DNA of 64,000 nucleotides from Entonaema liquescens (GCA_902805475.1 CADCSX010000009.1:248001-312000), one strand, 5' to 3'. Counted from the first letter of the stretch, positions 49,198 to 61,721 are shown. The notes: generated by a model not told the origin, from the sequence alone. Translations and numbers: made by a program.

Positions 49198-51231
49198 ACT
49201 TCATTTTTTGACAATTCTCATTTCATCATTCACTTTTTGCTTCCTGGCTCAATTCAGCTATAAACGTTTTCCTCTTTTTATTCCCTCTCGCCTAGGGTTT
49301 GTTGTATTTATATAGATCTGCTACCTGCTATTTTGCTTTTCACGGTAGATTCCAATGGGTTTGAATAATTTTACCCAACTACGAGAGTATTCTACGACAT
49401 CGAGATGACCCAACGTTCATTACATTAACGGCTGTCCTGTGCGTCAACCACGTTGAAGACACCGATTGGTATTCACTTTAGCAGTGGATCCGTGAAGGAT
49501 CCAAGCCCCGCGATCCACGATCTGACCTAATAAATTACCCGCAAATCGAAGCTATTCGATTCTCTATCTTCCAGGGGGTGGGGATAACGAGATGACTTGC
49601 AGTTGGGATGCCGTAGCCAGGTAGCCTACCTCTCCTATATCTGGATTTTAGTGATGCACGTAGAACAAGAAATATGTCGGTTTCTTTTCCTTGCTCACCC
49701 CGCATCCCTCCTTTTAGTGCCGTCTTTCTTGCTCACGGGAGCTTGCTAGTCATGGCGGTAGATGATAGTTAACTCTCTTATTAGAGCGAAAGGGGAGGTC
49801 TACTAGACGAGTTGGTTTAGTATAGATGACTGAAGAATCATGCACTGATATCATGGAGGCCATGACTTAAATAATATTAATGGGACAGGAAAAATACCTA
49901 ATCGCATAGCATCCGAAAGCCTTTGGATGTAAATACCTTACCAAACAACCGCACTGGCATTAATAAAAACAACAGATGTATTTGAAATCGGTAGTGTGTA
50001 AAACGATTCGAAACATGCCTCGTTCGACGTGACCAGAGGAGATCAACAGTCTGCTTGTTTTTGGATATTACCCCACGAATATCAAATCGCTTCGTGACGA
50101 TCATGGAAGCCGAAAGAGGTCAATGCGCAACCACCAACTAACGGACTGAACCGTACACAACTAGCTAAATATACGTGTCATCGGAGCACTACTAACTTTA
50201 ACTAAACAGTCTTAGATATGAAGACTACGGCGGAGTTCGGGGAACTCTGATGGTTACTGGCTATCCTCCTGGGGAAAACCTTCGAATCAGGACACTGTCG
50301 GTATTGTCGGTATTATCGTTTGCTACAACTCTAACGTCCATATATGGTTGGTTATCAAGGGCTAAGAAAGGACCTGGATCCCACACTTATTGCGACCTTG
50401 CTTTTAGTGCCTAGTGTATGATTTGCAGAATCGTGGTGGTACACACACCCTGTAGTGTCCAGGAACAGTACAGCTCGAGCCTTGATGATCCTTACGTATT
50501 AAGGGAAAACTCGAGCGCCTTTGATATCATCGACCTAGACCTACTTATGTATGGTCCGGCCCTAAATAAGTCGCACAGGCACCCGTAACCATGACAGCAC
50601 ATACGTAGCTCTGCGGCTTTTGATGAACAAGACTTTTGGAAACCTTTTGTTTCCACTTCTGCCTTTTTCATATTCACCTTTCCAACCCAATCCGAAATAC
50701 AGCTTCTAAAGCTGACTGCCATCTGTCAAGTTATCTAAGTTAACTTGGCCCCCTGTTGACACCGAGTGTCACAGAGTCTTTTTGCATGCTACACTAAGTG
50801 GCGTCACATTCAGGGGTTAAAGAGCTTAATAGGTCTGGTCCCATTTTGGTAGTGACCTGGATGTGGGTGGTTGAAGCGCGTCCGCCCAAATCGGCAACAC
50901 CTTCAGTGACTACGCATCATTTTTAATTTATTTAACGAGACGCGACGCATTGATAGTGTCTGACCCGGGAATTACAAGTTTTATTTTTCTAACGACAACC
51001 GGCACGCGATTACGAAATTCCACTGTTATTGCGGCAATTTTAAGAAGAAAAGATTTTCGCGTAAAAGCTTTGAGACATCAATCGACTAATTCCGCAATTA
51101 TTCGAATAGAAGCTTGGATCAACTAAGAGGGGTTTTTTTTTTTTTTTACAAGAAGGGAAGAGAAAATACCAGCGAACGAGGTCTTCGCCAACTTGACCAG
51201 AGGGCGGCCATAACTTACTACCTTGTCCATC
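49198..51231. other. Intergenic between tRNA-Leu and the nucleotide-sugar transporter
   Basis: No protein or RNA gene is supported. The end holds a T15 run (51133-51147) about 85 bp before the transporter start, probably in its promoter or leader. Confidence 0.5.
49204..49209 (+). terminator. Pol III terminator of tRNA-Leu
   Basis: Six consecutive T, seven bases after the discriminator base. Confidence 0.8.
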
Positions 51232-52789
51232 ATGGCTCTCCTCGATGGTGCCCCGCAACCCGTGGGAGGGCCTGTCCTCTTCGGCGTGCCCATGAAGCAG
51301 CTTTCCCTTATTACGGTACGTGCTAGAGAATGAGGAAACGCAATGGTCTAGGGGTCGCGCAATATGGCTAACATGTCGTCGTTCCCAGCTGACTTTCCAA
51401 AACTCGGTGCTAATCATCCTCATGCACTACTCTCGAATGATGCCGCCGAACGGCGACCACCGATACTTCACGTCGACAGCTGTATTCCTGACCGAAGTGA
51501 TGAAATTAGCGATCTCCTTAACCTTCGCCATATACGAAGTTTCGAGAAGCCTTGCGCCCTCGACCCCTGCGACCGTCATATTCGAGCAGATCTTCAATTC
51601 CGTTTTTTCGGGTGATGGCTGGAAGGTAGCTATCGCAGCAACACTATACACGCTGCAGAATATGCTGCAGTATGTTGCGGTAGGAAACCTTGATCCGGTC
51701 CATTTCCAAATCCTGTATCAGCTCAGGATTCTTACGACCGCGATATTCACTGTGGCGATGCTTGGCCGATCACTAACCGTGAAGCGCTGGGTTTCTCTCA
51801 TTATTCTGACTCTGGGCGTTTCGGTCGTGTGTATCCCGTCTTCGAATTCAAAAGATAGCTCGTTCCTGATCCATGACATGACGGATCACTTCTTCCCTCG
51901 GTCAGTGCATGAACTGGGCCAAGTAGCAAACGGAATGGGCGATGTGGCGAGGGAGCTCACGAAGCGTGGTATGGAAACCATAGCTGAGGTCGGCCAAGCT
52001 CTTACGAAGCGTTCCGCAACATATGAGGGAATCGAGGAGGACCAAAACACAGCGCCCGTAATGAACTACTCGATCGGATTATCGGCTGCGGCTGCGGTTG
52101 CGGTGATCTCTGGTCTAACGGGCGTCTACTTCGAGAAGGTTCTCAAGGACACGGAAAATCCTGCTTCTGTCTGGACTCGCAACATCCAGCTGTCGTTTTA
52201 TTCGCTATTTCCAGCGCTTTTGGGAATCATTTTCAAGGATGGCGAAGAAATTGCGAAACATGGTGTATTCGACGGGTACAACTGGATCGTATGGGCGTTG
52301 ATTATCTTGCAGGCGTTCGGTGGGGTGCTCACCTCGCTTTGCATCAATTATGCCGATAACATTGCCAAGAACTTTGCTACTAGCATCAGTATTGTCATAG
52401 GTTTCCTGTTCAGCGTGTGGTTCTTCAAAGTTCATGTGACGTTGACGGTATGTTTTATATTTAAACCAAATGGTGTCTGCTTCCATCGAGAGAAATTTAC
52501 TAATGCCCATTTTCAGTTCCTCATTGGTACCGCTTTGGTACTCGTCTCGACTTTCCTCTACACAGGCCCTGATCGGAAGCGCGGCCGGCCGCCACCGATC
52601 AACATTGTGAACTACGAGAAGACGACTATCGACCCGATGAACACGCCAAGGTACACGGACGACAAGCTTAGTGTTCCTAACCCACTCGAGAACATGAAGG
52701 CGATGGGTCTCTCAACTTCGCGTCCTGCTTCTCCACTACGGTACCATAACAGGGTGCCGTTGTCGCAAGGGAAGAACCGGGACGAATGA
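51232..52789 (+). CDS. UDP-sugar transporter, SLC35A/Gms1 type
   Basis: Golgi-membrane nucleotide-sugar antiporter of the UDP-galactose/UDP-GlcNAc/CMP-sialate family. Exons are 51232-51315, 51389-52447 and 52517-52789 (introns 73 and 69 bp); 471 aa with about ten hydrophobic segments. Family motifs are LTFQNSVLIILMHYSRM, FLTEVMKLAISL, LYTLQNMLQYVAVGNLDP, FQILYQLRILTTAIFTV, GLTGVYFEKVLKD, VWTRNIQLSFYSL, DGYNWIVWALIILQAFGG and NIAKNFATSISIV. A soluble insertion (about residues 190-250) separates the two halves. The C-terminal tail is cytosolic-looking and Pro/Arg-rich. The second intron is a multiple of three and has no stop, so a retained form stays open. UDP-galactose versus UDP-GlcNAc specificity cannot be read by eye. 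Confidence 0.92.
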
Positions 52790-53578
52790 GCGTATATGAA
52801 TCATGGACTGGATGAAGAAGGAATATAGGGTAGCGATCCTTGACGATATGAGAAGGTACCGCTTACGATAAGTGCCGAGCCAAAGTTAAAGCGAGGCTCC
52901 CTTCCGTACACAGAGGACCGTCAGATGCATCATAGGATCATTGCAGGCTATTGATCAATATTTGATAAATGCGCAAATCCAACCAAATTGGGAGTAGCAA
53001 TGATGACGTGAGCTTTTTGAGAATATGTGAGCAAGATCGATGAGGAATAGGGGATGCTAGTAAAGAATGGAATGGATATTATGCCTACTGTATAACTATT
53101 CTTCTTGACCTATTCTTGTTTTCAATTGTAATCTTGTTGACACTCCTTATAGATATCTGACCCCTATTCCAAGGAGCCGAGTCACATGACATCGAGTCTT
53201 CTCCTTTAATTTGTGGTGGGAAGGAACAGGTAAAGATGTTAGTCATAACATGTCCGCTTCGCTTGCCTCCCGTTGTGTTAACTCGGGGTAGTTGCCATCT
53301 CTAAGCAGACCTACTACTTCAAAAAATTGTAGGGTTAACATGAACGTCCTTTCCTCTCTCCTTCAACTTCAATCCTCTTCCTTAAACCTCTTTCTCGAGT
53401 CTCTTCCTAGGCCTCCGTATTTGCTCCTATCCCGACAAGAGACGACCGATATGTCGATACCTAACCAGTATCAGTCGTTGTTCATATATCACTAAACTTC
53501 CCGCAATGTTATTTATTTTCTCTGTATCTTTGAGCATTTGTGAGATCTACGAGAAGTATTATTCGTGCGATCAATGCC
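52790..53578. other. Intergenic before MER3
   Basis: 3' flank of the transporter and promoter/leader of MER3, the latter with C/T-rich sequence around 53345-53420. No gene is seen. Confidence 0.55.
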
Positions 53579-56500
53579 ATGTCTAACGAAGCAGAGTCGG
53601 GCGAAGGTAGCCATATCTATCGTCACACGTACAAACAAGCTCATGATACACATATACAGAGCATAATTGACCATACCTCTACTCTTGTTTCGGACTACAG
53701 CTATCAATTCCCCCGATTCCAGCCTCCTAGTAGCACTAAGGAGAACGATATAGAACCTGAAGAAGATCGCGACTTGGATGATTTTGGCAAGTTCACAAGC
53801 GAAACTACCTATTTGAGAACATCGGTGATTTCTAATGCTAGGTACGCAGATCGTACTTTACTTGGTCGGTCGCATCGGTCTGCTTATCTTCATGACTCGG
53901 AACATCGTGGTCAGCGCCTGTCGCTACCCCTTACGAATACTCCTAATCAAGCGAGACGACGTGTGGTAGGAGATGCAAGCCATCACTTTAGGCCGTTCGC
54001 GACGCAAGACCCGGGTCGTGGGTCTCCATTCTCAAGTATTGCCACTAATATAGGGAGAATCGAACCGAGTCCTAGTTTTCAGTCTGTATTTGACCGTGGT
54101 GGATCGAGCAGAATAGGAGAATTGCAACCAGGCGCACAGATGGTGACACCTCCTTTCTACACGGGTTAGTTGAAAGCCATTCTTAGCTCTTTACAGCCTG
54201 CTGATCGTGGATTGAAGTTCCAACAAACTCCAATGCAATTTTTGAAAACACGCTCACTAGCAGCTCCCCTACAGTTATCGGCGGATCTAGCCCTTCCACG
54301 CGCCTTAGTCTTAAACAAAAGGCCAAAGCAGCGAGTACTTCTCTTGTATCTCATAAAAGAGCAAGCCGATTAGATCTAAACCTCAACCATGCCCCAGATG
54401 AGCCGCCTATCGTGAACTCTACTCGCCTTATAGACCCAAGGCAGGCACTACCTGACAAGCTTCGAGCTGTGTTCCCTTACGAGCTCTTCAACGTTGTTCA
54501 ATCTAGATGTTTTCCAATTGTTTACGGCACAAACGATAATGCTGTCGTCTCAGCTCCCACGGGATCTGGCAAGACAGCTATTCTGGAAATGGCTATCTGT
54601 AGGCTTGTAATGAGTCCGGGCAGCGAGAATCATAAAATCGTTTATCAAGCACCAACGAAGTCCTTATGTTCGGAGCGAGCGAAAGACTGGCAAAAGAAAT
54701 TTAGCCATATGGGTTTAAGATGTATCGAACTTACCGGTGATACTTCGCAAACGAGGGCAAATCAAGTAGGCGGCGCATCGATTATTGTCACTACGCCCGA
54801 AAAGTGGGATTCTATAACTAGAAAATGGTCAGACCATCAGAAATTATTGGGGATGGTTCGCCTAGTCCTCATCGACGAGGTACATATTCTAAAAGACGTT
54901 CGTGGTGCCACGTTGGAGGCTGTTGTCTCACGCATGAAAACTATTGGAGCAAATATTCGCTTTGTCGCTTTAAGTGCCACCGTTCCGAACATCGAAGACA
55001 TTGCGAAGTGGCTTGGACGAGATCATTCAAATCAGCACGATCCAGCCCAGACAGAGGCCTTCGGTGAGGAGCTACGACCAGTTAAACTACAGCGATACGT
55101 CTACGGATATGAGGGTTGCTCGAATGACTTTTCATTCGAAAAATCTCTTGATGGGAAGCTGGCCATGTTACTTGAGAAGCATTCAGAGAAGAAGCCTATT
55201 ATGATATTCTGCTTCACCCGGAAGTCGTGTGAATTAACAGCCCGGAGGCTAGCTGAATGGTGGTCTACCCGCAGCGTAGAGGACCGAGCCTGGCCAGCAC
55301 CAACAGGACGAGTTTCGGTGGCAAGCGCAGAGCTGCAAGAGATCGTAAGATATGGTGTGGCCTTCCACCACGCAGGTCTCGACACGCAGGATAGATTAGC
55401 CGTAGCACAGAACTTCCTTGATGGTCAGATTCATGTTATCTGTTGCACTTCGACCTTAGCAGTTGGAGTTAACCTTCCTTGTCATACCGTGATTCTAAAA
55501 GGGACAACTGGGTACTCTGACAATAGGCTTCAAGAATATTCGAGCATGGAGATTATGCAAATGCTTGGTCGTGCTGGTCGACCACAATTTGACGACAGCG
55601 CCGTGGCCATTATTATGACTCGAGCAGCAAATGTGGGCCGTTACAAGAGTATGATATCCGGCGATGAGACTCTAGAAAGCATGCTTCATAAAAATCTGGT
55701 CGAACATCTCAACTCCGAAATTAGCTTAGGCACGATCCAGGATGTACAAACTGCGAAGAAATGGATTGGAGGAACATTCCTCAGTGTACGAGTGCGCCAA
55801 TCTCCATCACTCTATCAACTTGAAGATGTTCGTAATGCCGAGGATGCGGACAATAGAATGGAGGAATGGTGCGAACGTGATCTCAAGCTTCTACAACAAA
55901 CCAATTTAGTCACTGCCCATTCCCCATTCAGATGTACAGAGTATGGACACGCCATGTCGAGATACATGGTCAACTTTGAAACTATGCAAGGGCTTTTATC
56001 AATTCCTCGTGGTGCGACACTTCAAGAGACAGTAGGTTGAATGCTATCAATACATATTATTTGCCGAACGACTACTGACTAATTTCCCTAGCTTTCTACA
56101 CTTTGCAAGGCTATAGAGTTTAAAGACTTCCGATTTAAGCCTGAAGAACGCGCTCTATTTAGAGAGTTGAATAAGTCACCATTTATCCTCCATCCAGTCA
56201 AGGAGACTTTGGCACAGACCTGGCACAAAATATTCGTCATGATTCAGGTCCACCTTAGAGGTGTGGAACTGCCAAACGAAAAGGGAATGGGCCTCCACAA
56301 GCAAAGAATTGCGATGGACAAGGTTGCCATATTTGATCGAATGAACCGCCTAGTACGCTGCTTTATAGATTGTCGTGCGTTCGATAATGACGGGTTTAGC
56401 ACAAAGATCGGTCTGGAACTCGCCCGCGCCCTCGCTGCAAATTCGTGGGATAACAAACCATCACAGCTTTCTCAAATCCCAGGGTTAGGTCCTGTAATGG

Positions 56501-58458
56501 TTCGAAAATGGGTCAGTCACGGCGTCCATACCGTGCTAGGACTTGCCGACAGGGACTTCGGCGAGATCGAACGTATTTCAAGCAGAAACCCCCCGTACGG
56601 GATGAGGTTGTTGAAGACTCTAGAAAACTTTCCTCGCCTGGCTATGGGAGTTCATCTCGTCACTGGAACTGCACATTCATCGCAACTGGAACATAACATA
56701 ACGGTGACAGTAAAAGTTAATCTTCGCTATTTCAATGCGAAGGGTGTACCGAAATGGAACGATAGGGTACCGGCGGTAACGTTTATGGCTTTGACAACAG
56801 ATGGAAACCTTGCGTATCTTTGGCGGGGGAACCTGAATAAAATTAACAAGTCTTCCGGCCTAGACTTAACTTTCCCCGTGGCAATTAGTGGCAGTGATCA
56901 GAAGATATCCTGTTACTTCAGCTGCGAAGAAATTGTTGGAACTCAAGTCACAAAAACGCTAGAGCCTAATATTCCCGAGGCAGCATTCAAAAACAGAAAG
57001 ACCCAACCAATACACCGTCAAGTAGCCTGTATGGAATCGGCGGAAGATGATATAGACTATGGGGACCTCCCTGACGAAGACATGCTGCTTGCCGCTTTGA
57101 CCTCAATAGACCAGAACGACGTGACATATTCGCAAGACTTCTCAGGCCCAGTGGATAACACCGAAGAAGACTTCCCATTTATCGACAATGTACTACCACA
57201 AGAGGCGAGTAACCTAGTCTATGAACCTACTAAGATGAAAAACGGGAGATGGGTGTGTAATCACCCTTGTGGCAATGGCCGTCCCACAGGAGCTGGAAAG
57301 CCTTGCAATCATAGATGCTGTCACGAGGGGCTGGATAGGCCTCGGCCACCACCCCGAGATAAGAAAAAAGGAAAAGATTCTGTGGAAAATGAGACAGGAA
57401 AGAAAGCTTCTTTTAAAACCTCAGATAAACATTCAGAACCGCTCCAAGCCAACAAAAGTGATAGTATTACCAGAAGCAATAAGAAAGGACTGGTAGGACT
57501 CATACCGGTTACTGTTGCTGATCCCCATAATGCGGACTCCAAGCAAACATTTGGCATGAATGGCCCAACTACGCTTCCAAACACGAAGAGGAAGCGCTCA
57601 GCAAAGAATGATAAAGAGATGACAGTTGCCAAGAAAAAAGGCAAGGGCGTAGGCCATGACGTAAACATGGATATATCAGATGTCGAATGTGTTGACCTTT
57701 CTACAATACAGAGCAATCATGAGACAAGTTGCTCTCCACCGATGCTTGCCTTCTCTGACGACACGAATTTCTCGCGTCTCTATGGAATGGATCGGAAGGT
57801 TGCCAATTCGCTCTCGGTCATGGACGCCCCGAAAAAAAGCCTGTCGCATATCCCATCTCAAATGTTCGTTGATGAGATGGCGGTGACTTCTGACAGGGCA
57901 GATGCAGCAATAGGAGGAAGTGGAGATGATTTGCAGTATGATAGCGACATATTTGAGGATGACGAGTTTCCCGATCTTCAAACTATTATTAGACCTAAAG
58001 AATCAAAAGACGAAGAACTACCCCGGGCGCTGTTAAAGAAAGACGAAACGCTATATCCTGGTATTGTTCAGTCTCTGAAAGAAAGCATAGATCGTGGTCA
58101 GGAATCAGATCTTAGTTTTACTATAGTTGATGAGGTGTGGAAAGCGTCCGAACGCTTCGGTTTGCCTTCAGCTCAACCCCCCAACCAAGATATGCGCCTG
58201 AAATCGAGCCCAATAGCTCAGGATGTCCTAAGTCTCGGATCGAGTTCGCCTAAATCTAATCAAGGTGAGGCCATCAACGATTCCCCGGTTAGGGAAACGG
58301 ATGGTCTTTCACCCCTTTTCTTTGACTCGGACTCCTCTCGAGAGCACGAGAACGTGGAGTGTTCGCCGGAGCCCGGTACAGGAGAACCCGCTTGGTTGTC
58401 AGAATTTGATTCTGAGCTAGTGAACAGCCTCAGGGGCTGTGTTAACTTTGTGGATTGA
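53579..58458 (+). CDS. MER3: Meiotic DNA helicase Mer3/Hfm1
   Basis: Ski2-like DNA helicase that stabilises recombination intermediates for interfering crossovers in meiosis. Exons are 53579-54164, 54218-56031 and 56092-58458 (introns 53 and 60 bp); 1588 aa. Visible parts: disordered N-terminus (about 1-250); Walker A APTGSGKT (308-315); TTPEKWD; DEVH box (415-418); SAT (448-450); GVAFHHAG; QMLGRAGR motif VI (643-650); winged-helix and Sec63-like part with the hairpin QIPGLGPVMVRKW (about 924-936); and a Cys/His cluster CNHPCGNG...CNHRCCHEG (1189-1211) seen in Hfm1 proteins. The tail is long, charged and disordered (WLSEFDSELVN near the end). The first ATG with the right frame is 53579. The 54165-54217 intron removes the stop that otherwise splits the gene. 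Confidence 0.93.
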
Positions 58459-58887
58459 AAATGAGGCGGAGGGAATTATTACTCTAGTTATCAATGGAGT
58501 TATCTGCTTGTAAATCACCTGCTGATACTTCTACAGCTAGCTCTAAGAGACATGGTGTTTATGCGTTGAAAGTATAAGTAGGTATTTAATCAGAAACTTG
58601 TACTACCTGAGGTACTTTGTTATGGCAAGGTCATCCAGTTTACAAATATAATAGATGTAAAGCTTCTAGCTCATATATGAACCTTAGCCAGATGTAATTG
58701 GAGGGTTATAGGCTATGGTAGCTCGCCGTCTTACTCAGGTGTTGGTGTTGGTTCATTATTGTTGACTCATTTCATTGACCCGCCTCTACGAGATGCCTAC
58801 TTAAACACGTTCGGCTCGAATTATATCCTCAAACTTATTCCCTAGAACACTTTCGATCCGGCTGGCGTATTCGCGCAACACTAGAAA
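58459..58887. other. Short intergenic region
   Basis: MER3 3' flank and promoter of the F-box-like gene. Nothing else is seen. Confidence 0.6.
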
Positions 58888-59859
58888 ATGGTTGTCTCGT
58901 TCCAACAGGCGGAAGATTGGGAGCGCCTAAGACCCTATCCTGATCATATTAGGGTATATTTTGCTACGGAACGAACCAAGGCTTGGGAACTCCGCCTTGA
59001 AGAGTACCGTGAGTGGAGTGTATTAGCGTTAAGAGCTGAGACGGATGCCGATGAGCTGGAGATTCTCCGCCGGAAGCGAAAACGCATTGGCAAGGAGTTC
59101 CATGGCTTCATGAGCCTACCCCGCGAGCTACGCGACATGATCTACGAGTATCGTCTATATAAGGGCTCGGTGTTTGTACAGCACGACCTAAAAATATTCC
59201 CGAGCCCTGATGAGAAGCAACGATTTACATTCTGCCTCGTTACCTGGAACTATCGTGGGTACCAGTACCCTCGTTACCGGGGTGCCGAAAGATACTTACG
59301 CATCGTTAAGCCCATTGGCCTGATATGCGGCGTAAGCCGGAGCGTACATGAAGAAGCGGCAGCTATGTACTACAGCCGCAACCGTTTCGTCTTCCCCTAC
59401 GGCGATTGCAAGCTACCCCTGAGCCTGTATGGTCCAATTTCCTCCGACACGAGCGAGCGTTGCTTCTCGTTATACTTCTCGCACCTCCGCTGTATTAGCT
59501 ACGCCTTCGACATGCGTGACGTAAGGGTCTCGCCTTTTGATCGCAAACACCGGGCTCCTCTATTTGCTAATGAGAATTATGGCCCAAACATAGTGCTGCC
59601 CAAACCGGCGATATATCTAATGAACATGCACTGCGACCTTGAAAGGTTCCTGCTAAGCTCCTGGTGCAACATGTTCCGGTTTTTGAGCGCCCTAAAGCTC
59701 GACAAGCTGGAACTAAGCTTCGAGGAATGCTACTGCTCTATGGGGTTCCGTCGAATGGTCGATCGCATGTTGCAGGCGGTTAAGGAAATGTTGCGGGGGC
59801 GTGGGGAAATGAGCTTTAGCAGAGGACTACCAAAGGCAATCGAGGTGGAAGATCATTGA
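58888..59859 (+). CDS. 2EXR / F-box-like domain protein
   Basis: Single exon, 323 aa. The core motif FMSLPRELRDMIYEYRLYKG (about residues 71-90) is the LPxELRxxIYEY signature of the fungal 2EXR/F-box-like group. It is followed by GLICGVSRSVHEEAAAMYYSRNRF, the usual 'V.R.i..EA...fY..N.F' block. An Arg/Glu-rich helix precedes the motif (residues 25-70). Proteins of this kind form large, poorly characterised families in Pezizomycotina and some may act as substrate adaptors of ubiquitin ligases, but no partner can be named. The C-terminus lacks leucine-rich repeats. It lies 429 bp after MER3 on the same strand, with no evidence of a link. Confidence 0.8.
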   Translation: MVVSFQQAEDWERLRPYPDHIRVYFATERTKAWELRLEEYREWSVLALRAETDADELEILRRKRKRIGKEFHGFMSLPRELRDMIYEYRLYKGSVFVQHDLKIFPSPDEKQRFTFCLVTWNYRGYQYPRYRGAERYLRIVKPIGLICGVSRSVHEEAAAMYYSRNRFVFPYGDCKLPLSLYGPISSDTSERCFSLYFSHLRCISYAFDMRDVRVSPFDRKHRAPLFANENYGPNIVLPKPAIYLMNMHCDLERFLLSSWCNMFRFLSALKLDKLELSFEECYCSMGFRRMVDRMLQAVKEMLRGRGEMSFSRGLPKAIEVEDH

Positions 59860-60223
59860 TGTGTTGTGGTTGAATAATATAGAGTGTTTATGATATATTA
59901 ATGGATGTAAACTGCTAGGTTAAATAGTTGACAGATAATACTACTGAATTATGCAAACTGTAAACACCGATGAAAGGACTTAGCTAAATTCTACCTAACA
60001 ATACTCCCGACTCAAAAAGCTAACATAATAATGTATCTAGGTAACTGGCCAGACTCTCTTCTAAACTTAAAGAATGCTTTCTTCGCCGTCTACTACGCCT
60101 CTACCCCTAGTATCTCATCTTGCCCCGTAATAATGATCAATCCCTATAGCCTACTTCGGAAACTAACTTCTGTATCGGCCATCCAATGAATTATTCCGCT
60201 TAAATGGGGTCGCAGCCTCCTCC
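59860..60223. other. Short intergenic region between convergent genes
   Basis: 3' flanks of two convergent genes; A+T-rich, no gene. Confidence 0.6.
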
Positions 60224-61721
60224 CTAGGACTTTCTGGCGACGCCCACGTCATTCCAAGCCTTGCGGACAATAGCTGCGGCATCCTCTCCGAAGAGCTCCT
60301 CAGCCTTATCCACCGTGACGTCTGCGAACTGAATAAAGGTGCAGCGAGAGGGGATTTGGGCGCTCTGCATTGTCTCCCACCAGATTTTACCGGCTTTCTC
60401 CCATCTGGATAACCTGTTAGTAACTGCAATGTCTAACAAGAATTCGAATACCTGGAACATATGTCAACTGGGAGAGTACTCACGAGTAGCCGCCAAATGC
60501 GACGGAGGCATTGTAGAACGCCTTGTTCGGGATACCCGAGTAGAGATGCACACCCCCGTTGTCTTCGAGTGTGAGCCTATAGTCCTTGAAATGAGCTGGT
60601 TGAGGATCTTTGCCCTAGGAGCAAGTCAGTACTAGGCTCACTCAGCGCCATAATTTAATGGGCTAGATAGGTATGATGAGGGTGTTCTTACAAAACGGGG
60701 GTCATTGTAAGCTGTGCCAGGGGCCTTCATGCTTCGTAGAGCCACACCCTTGACGCCAGGCATGAGACAGTACTCGCCGATCAACCAGTCGGCCTTGTCA
60801 GCGGTTTCATCCTCGACTCTTTGCTTGATCATGATGCCGAAGACGTCTGATACGTGTTCATTTAGGGCGCCGCTCTGGCCAATATAGTCAAGGGGTGAGG
60901 TATGCTCGGTGACGGCGTGCTAGACGAGTGTTAATATCATAGTCAATCAGAGCTACGGGAACCATATGCCTTACTGTGAGCTCATGACCAATAACGTCTA
61001 TGCAACCAGTGAAATTGGTTAGAAACTCGTGTCCGTCACCGTACACCATCTGGGCGATCTCCGGATCCCAGAAAGCGTTTTCGTAGTTCTGTCCGAAGTG
61101 CACCGAGCTTATGACGTGCATATTCTTGTTGTCGATTGACTTCCAGTTGAATATGTCATTATAGAAGGACAGCACAAGGCCGGCATTGTCATAAGCCTCA
61201 TTGGCGGACTCGTCTTTGGAAGCTTTCTGGCCTTCCACCCGGACCACTTTGCCGGGTAGATGGGCCTCGTTGGAGTCGTGATTAGCATCGTACACAGCGC
61301 GATAAGTCTTCTCGACAGTCTCCGAGGCTTGCTCGGTAGTGAAACTGGCCTTTTGGTCAGACGACTCGGCCTGAAGACCTTGGGTTTCTTGGTACTTGGC
61401 GTGGATACTTCTAATATGTTCCAGGTCCCGTTTGGCGCAAGCACGGGTGTCATCGTCCACATCTTCGTTGTCAGCAATGTGCTGAAGCATGTGATCAGGC
61501 ACTATGCCTTGTCGCCGATGGATGTTATCCGCTTTGCTGCCGCGAGGCGCGCAGAGTGCTGCAAAACGCTTCTCCCGTTTATCGCAGTAGCTCTTGTGAA
61601 GGGTAAGGGCCTGACGGGCGGACTCGCGGATATGACTCTCATTGTTACTGCTTTCGGCAATAGCGCTAAGCATGTAGGGCGGGACTACGAAGCAGACATG
61701 GTGGTGGTTGCGGGTGGCCAT
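60224..61721 (-). CDS. M4 zinc metalloprotease, thermolysin/protealysin type
   Basis: Predicted thermolysin-fold endopeptidase. Exons on the minus strand are 61721-60975, 60919-60692, 60614-60484 and 60404-60224 (introns 55, 77, 79 bp); 428 aa. Zinc motif H246-E-L-T-H250 is split by intron 1 between T249 and H250. The third ligand is E270 in GALNEHVSDVFG, exactly 24 after the first His as in thermolysin. The substrate-side His348 is in DNGGVHLYSGIPNKAFY. NYENAFWDPEIAQMVYGDG also matches the family. There is no secretion signal. The N-terminus has the short protealysin-type propeptide (VVPPYMLSAIAESS, residues about 11-24 and on), and a second similar segment starts at GIVPDHMLQHIAD (about 72). 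The ATG at 61721 has strong context (AAAATGG). An in-frame upstream ATG (61790) in weak context would add 23 basic/hydroxylated residues. The family is bacterial in origin. Confidence 0.9.

Noticed and set aside
52448..52516. Treating this stretch of the transporter as coding
   Set aside because: It has GT...AG ends and a pyrimidine-poor but usable acceptor, and its residues do not fit the conserved membrane segment; intron is more likely.
53540..53578. Upstream extension of MER3
   Set aside because: It would start at GTG; the first in-frame ATG is 53579. Similar non-ATG extensions at 44960 and 32538 were rejected for the same reason.
54170..54373. Separate small frame between the two halves of MER3
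   Set aside because: Another frame across it is open and joins both halves in phase through a 53-bp intron, giving one helicase.
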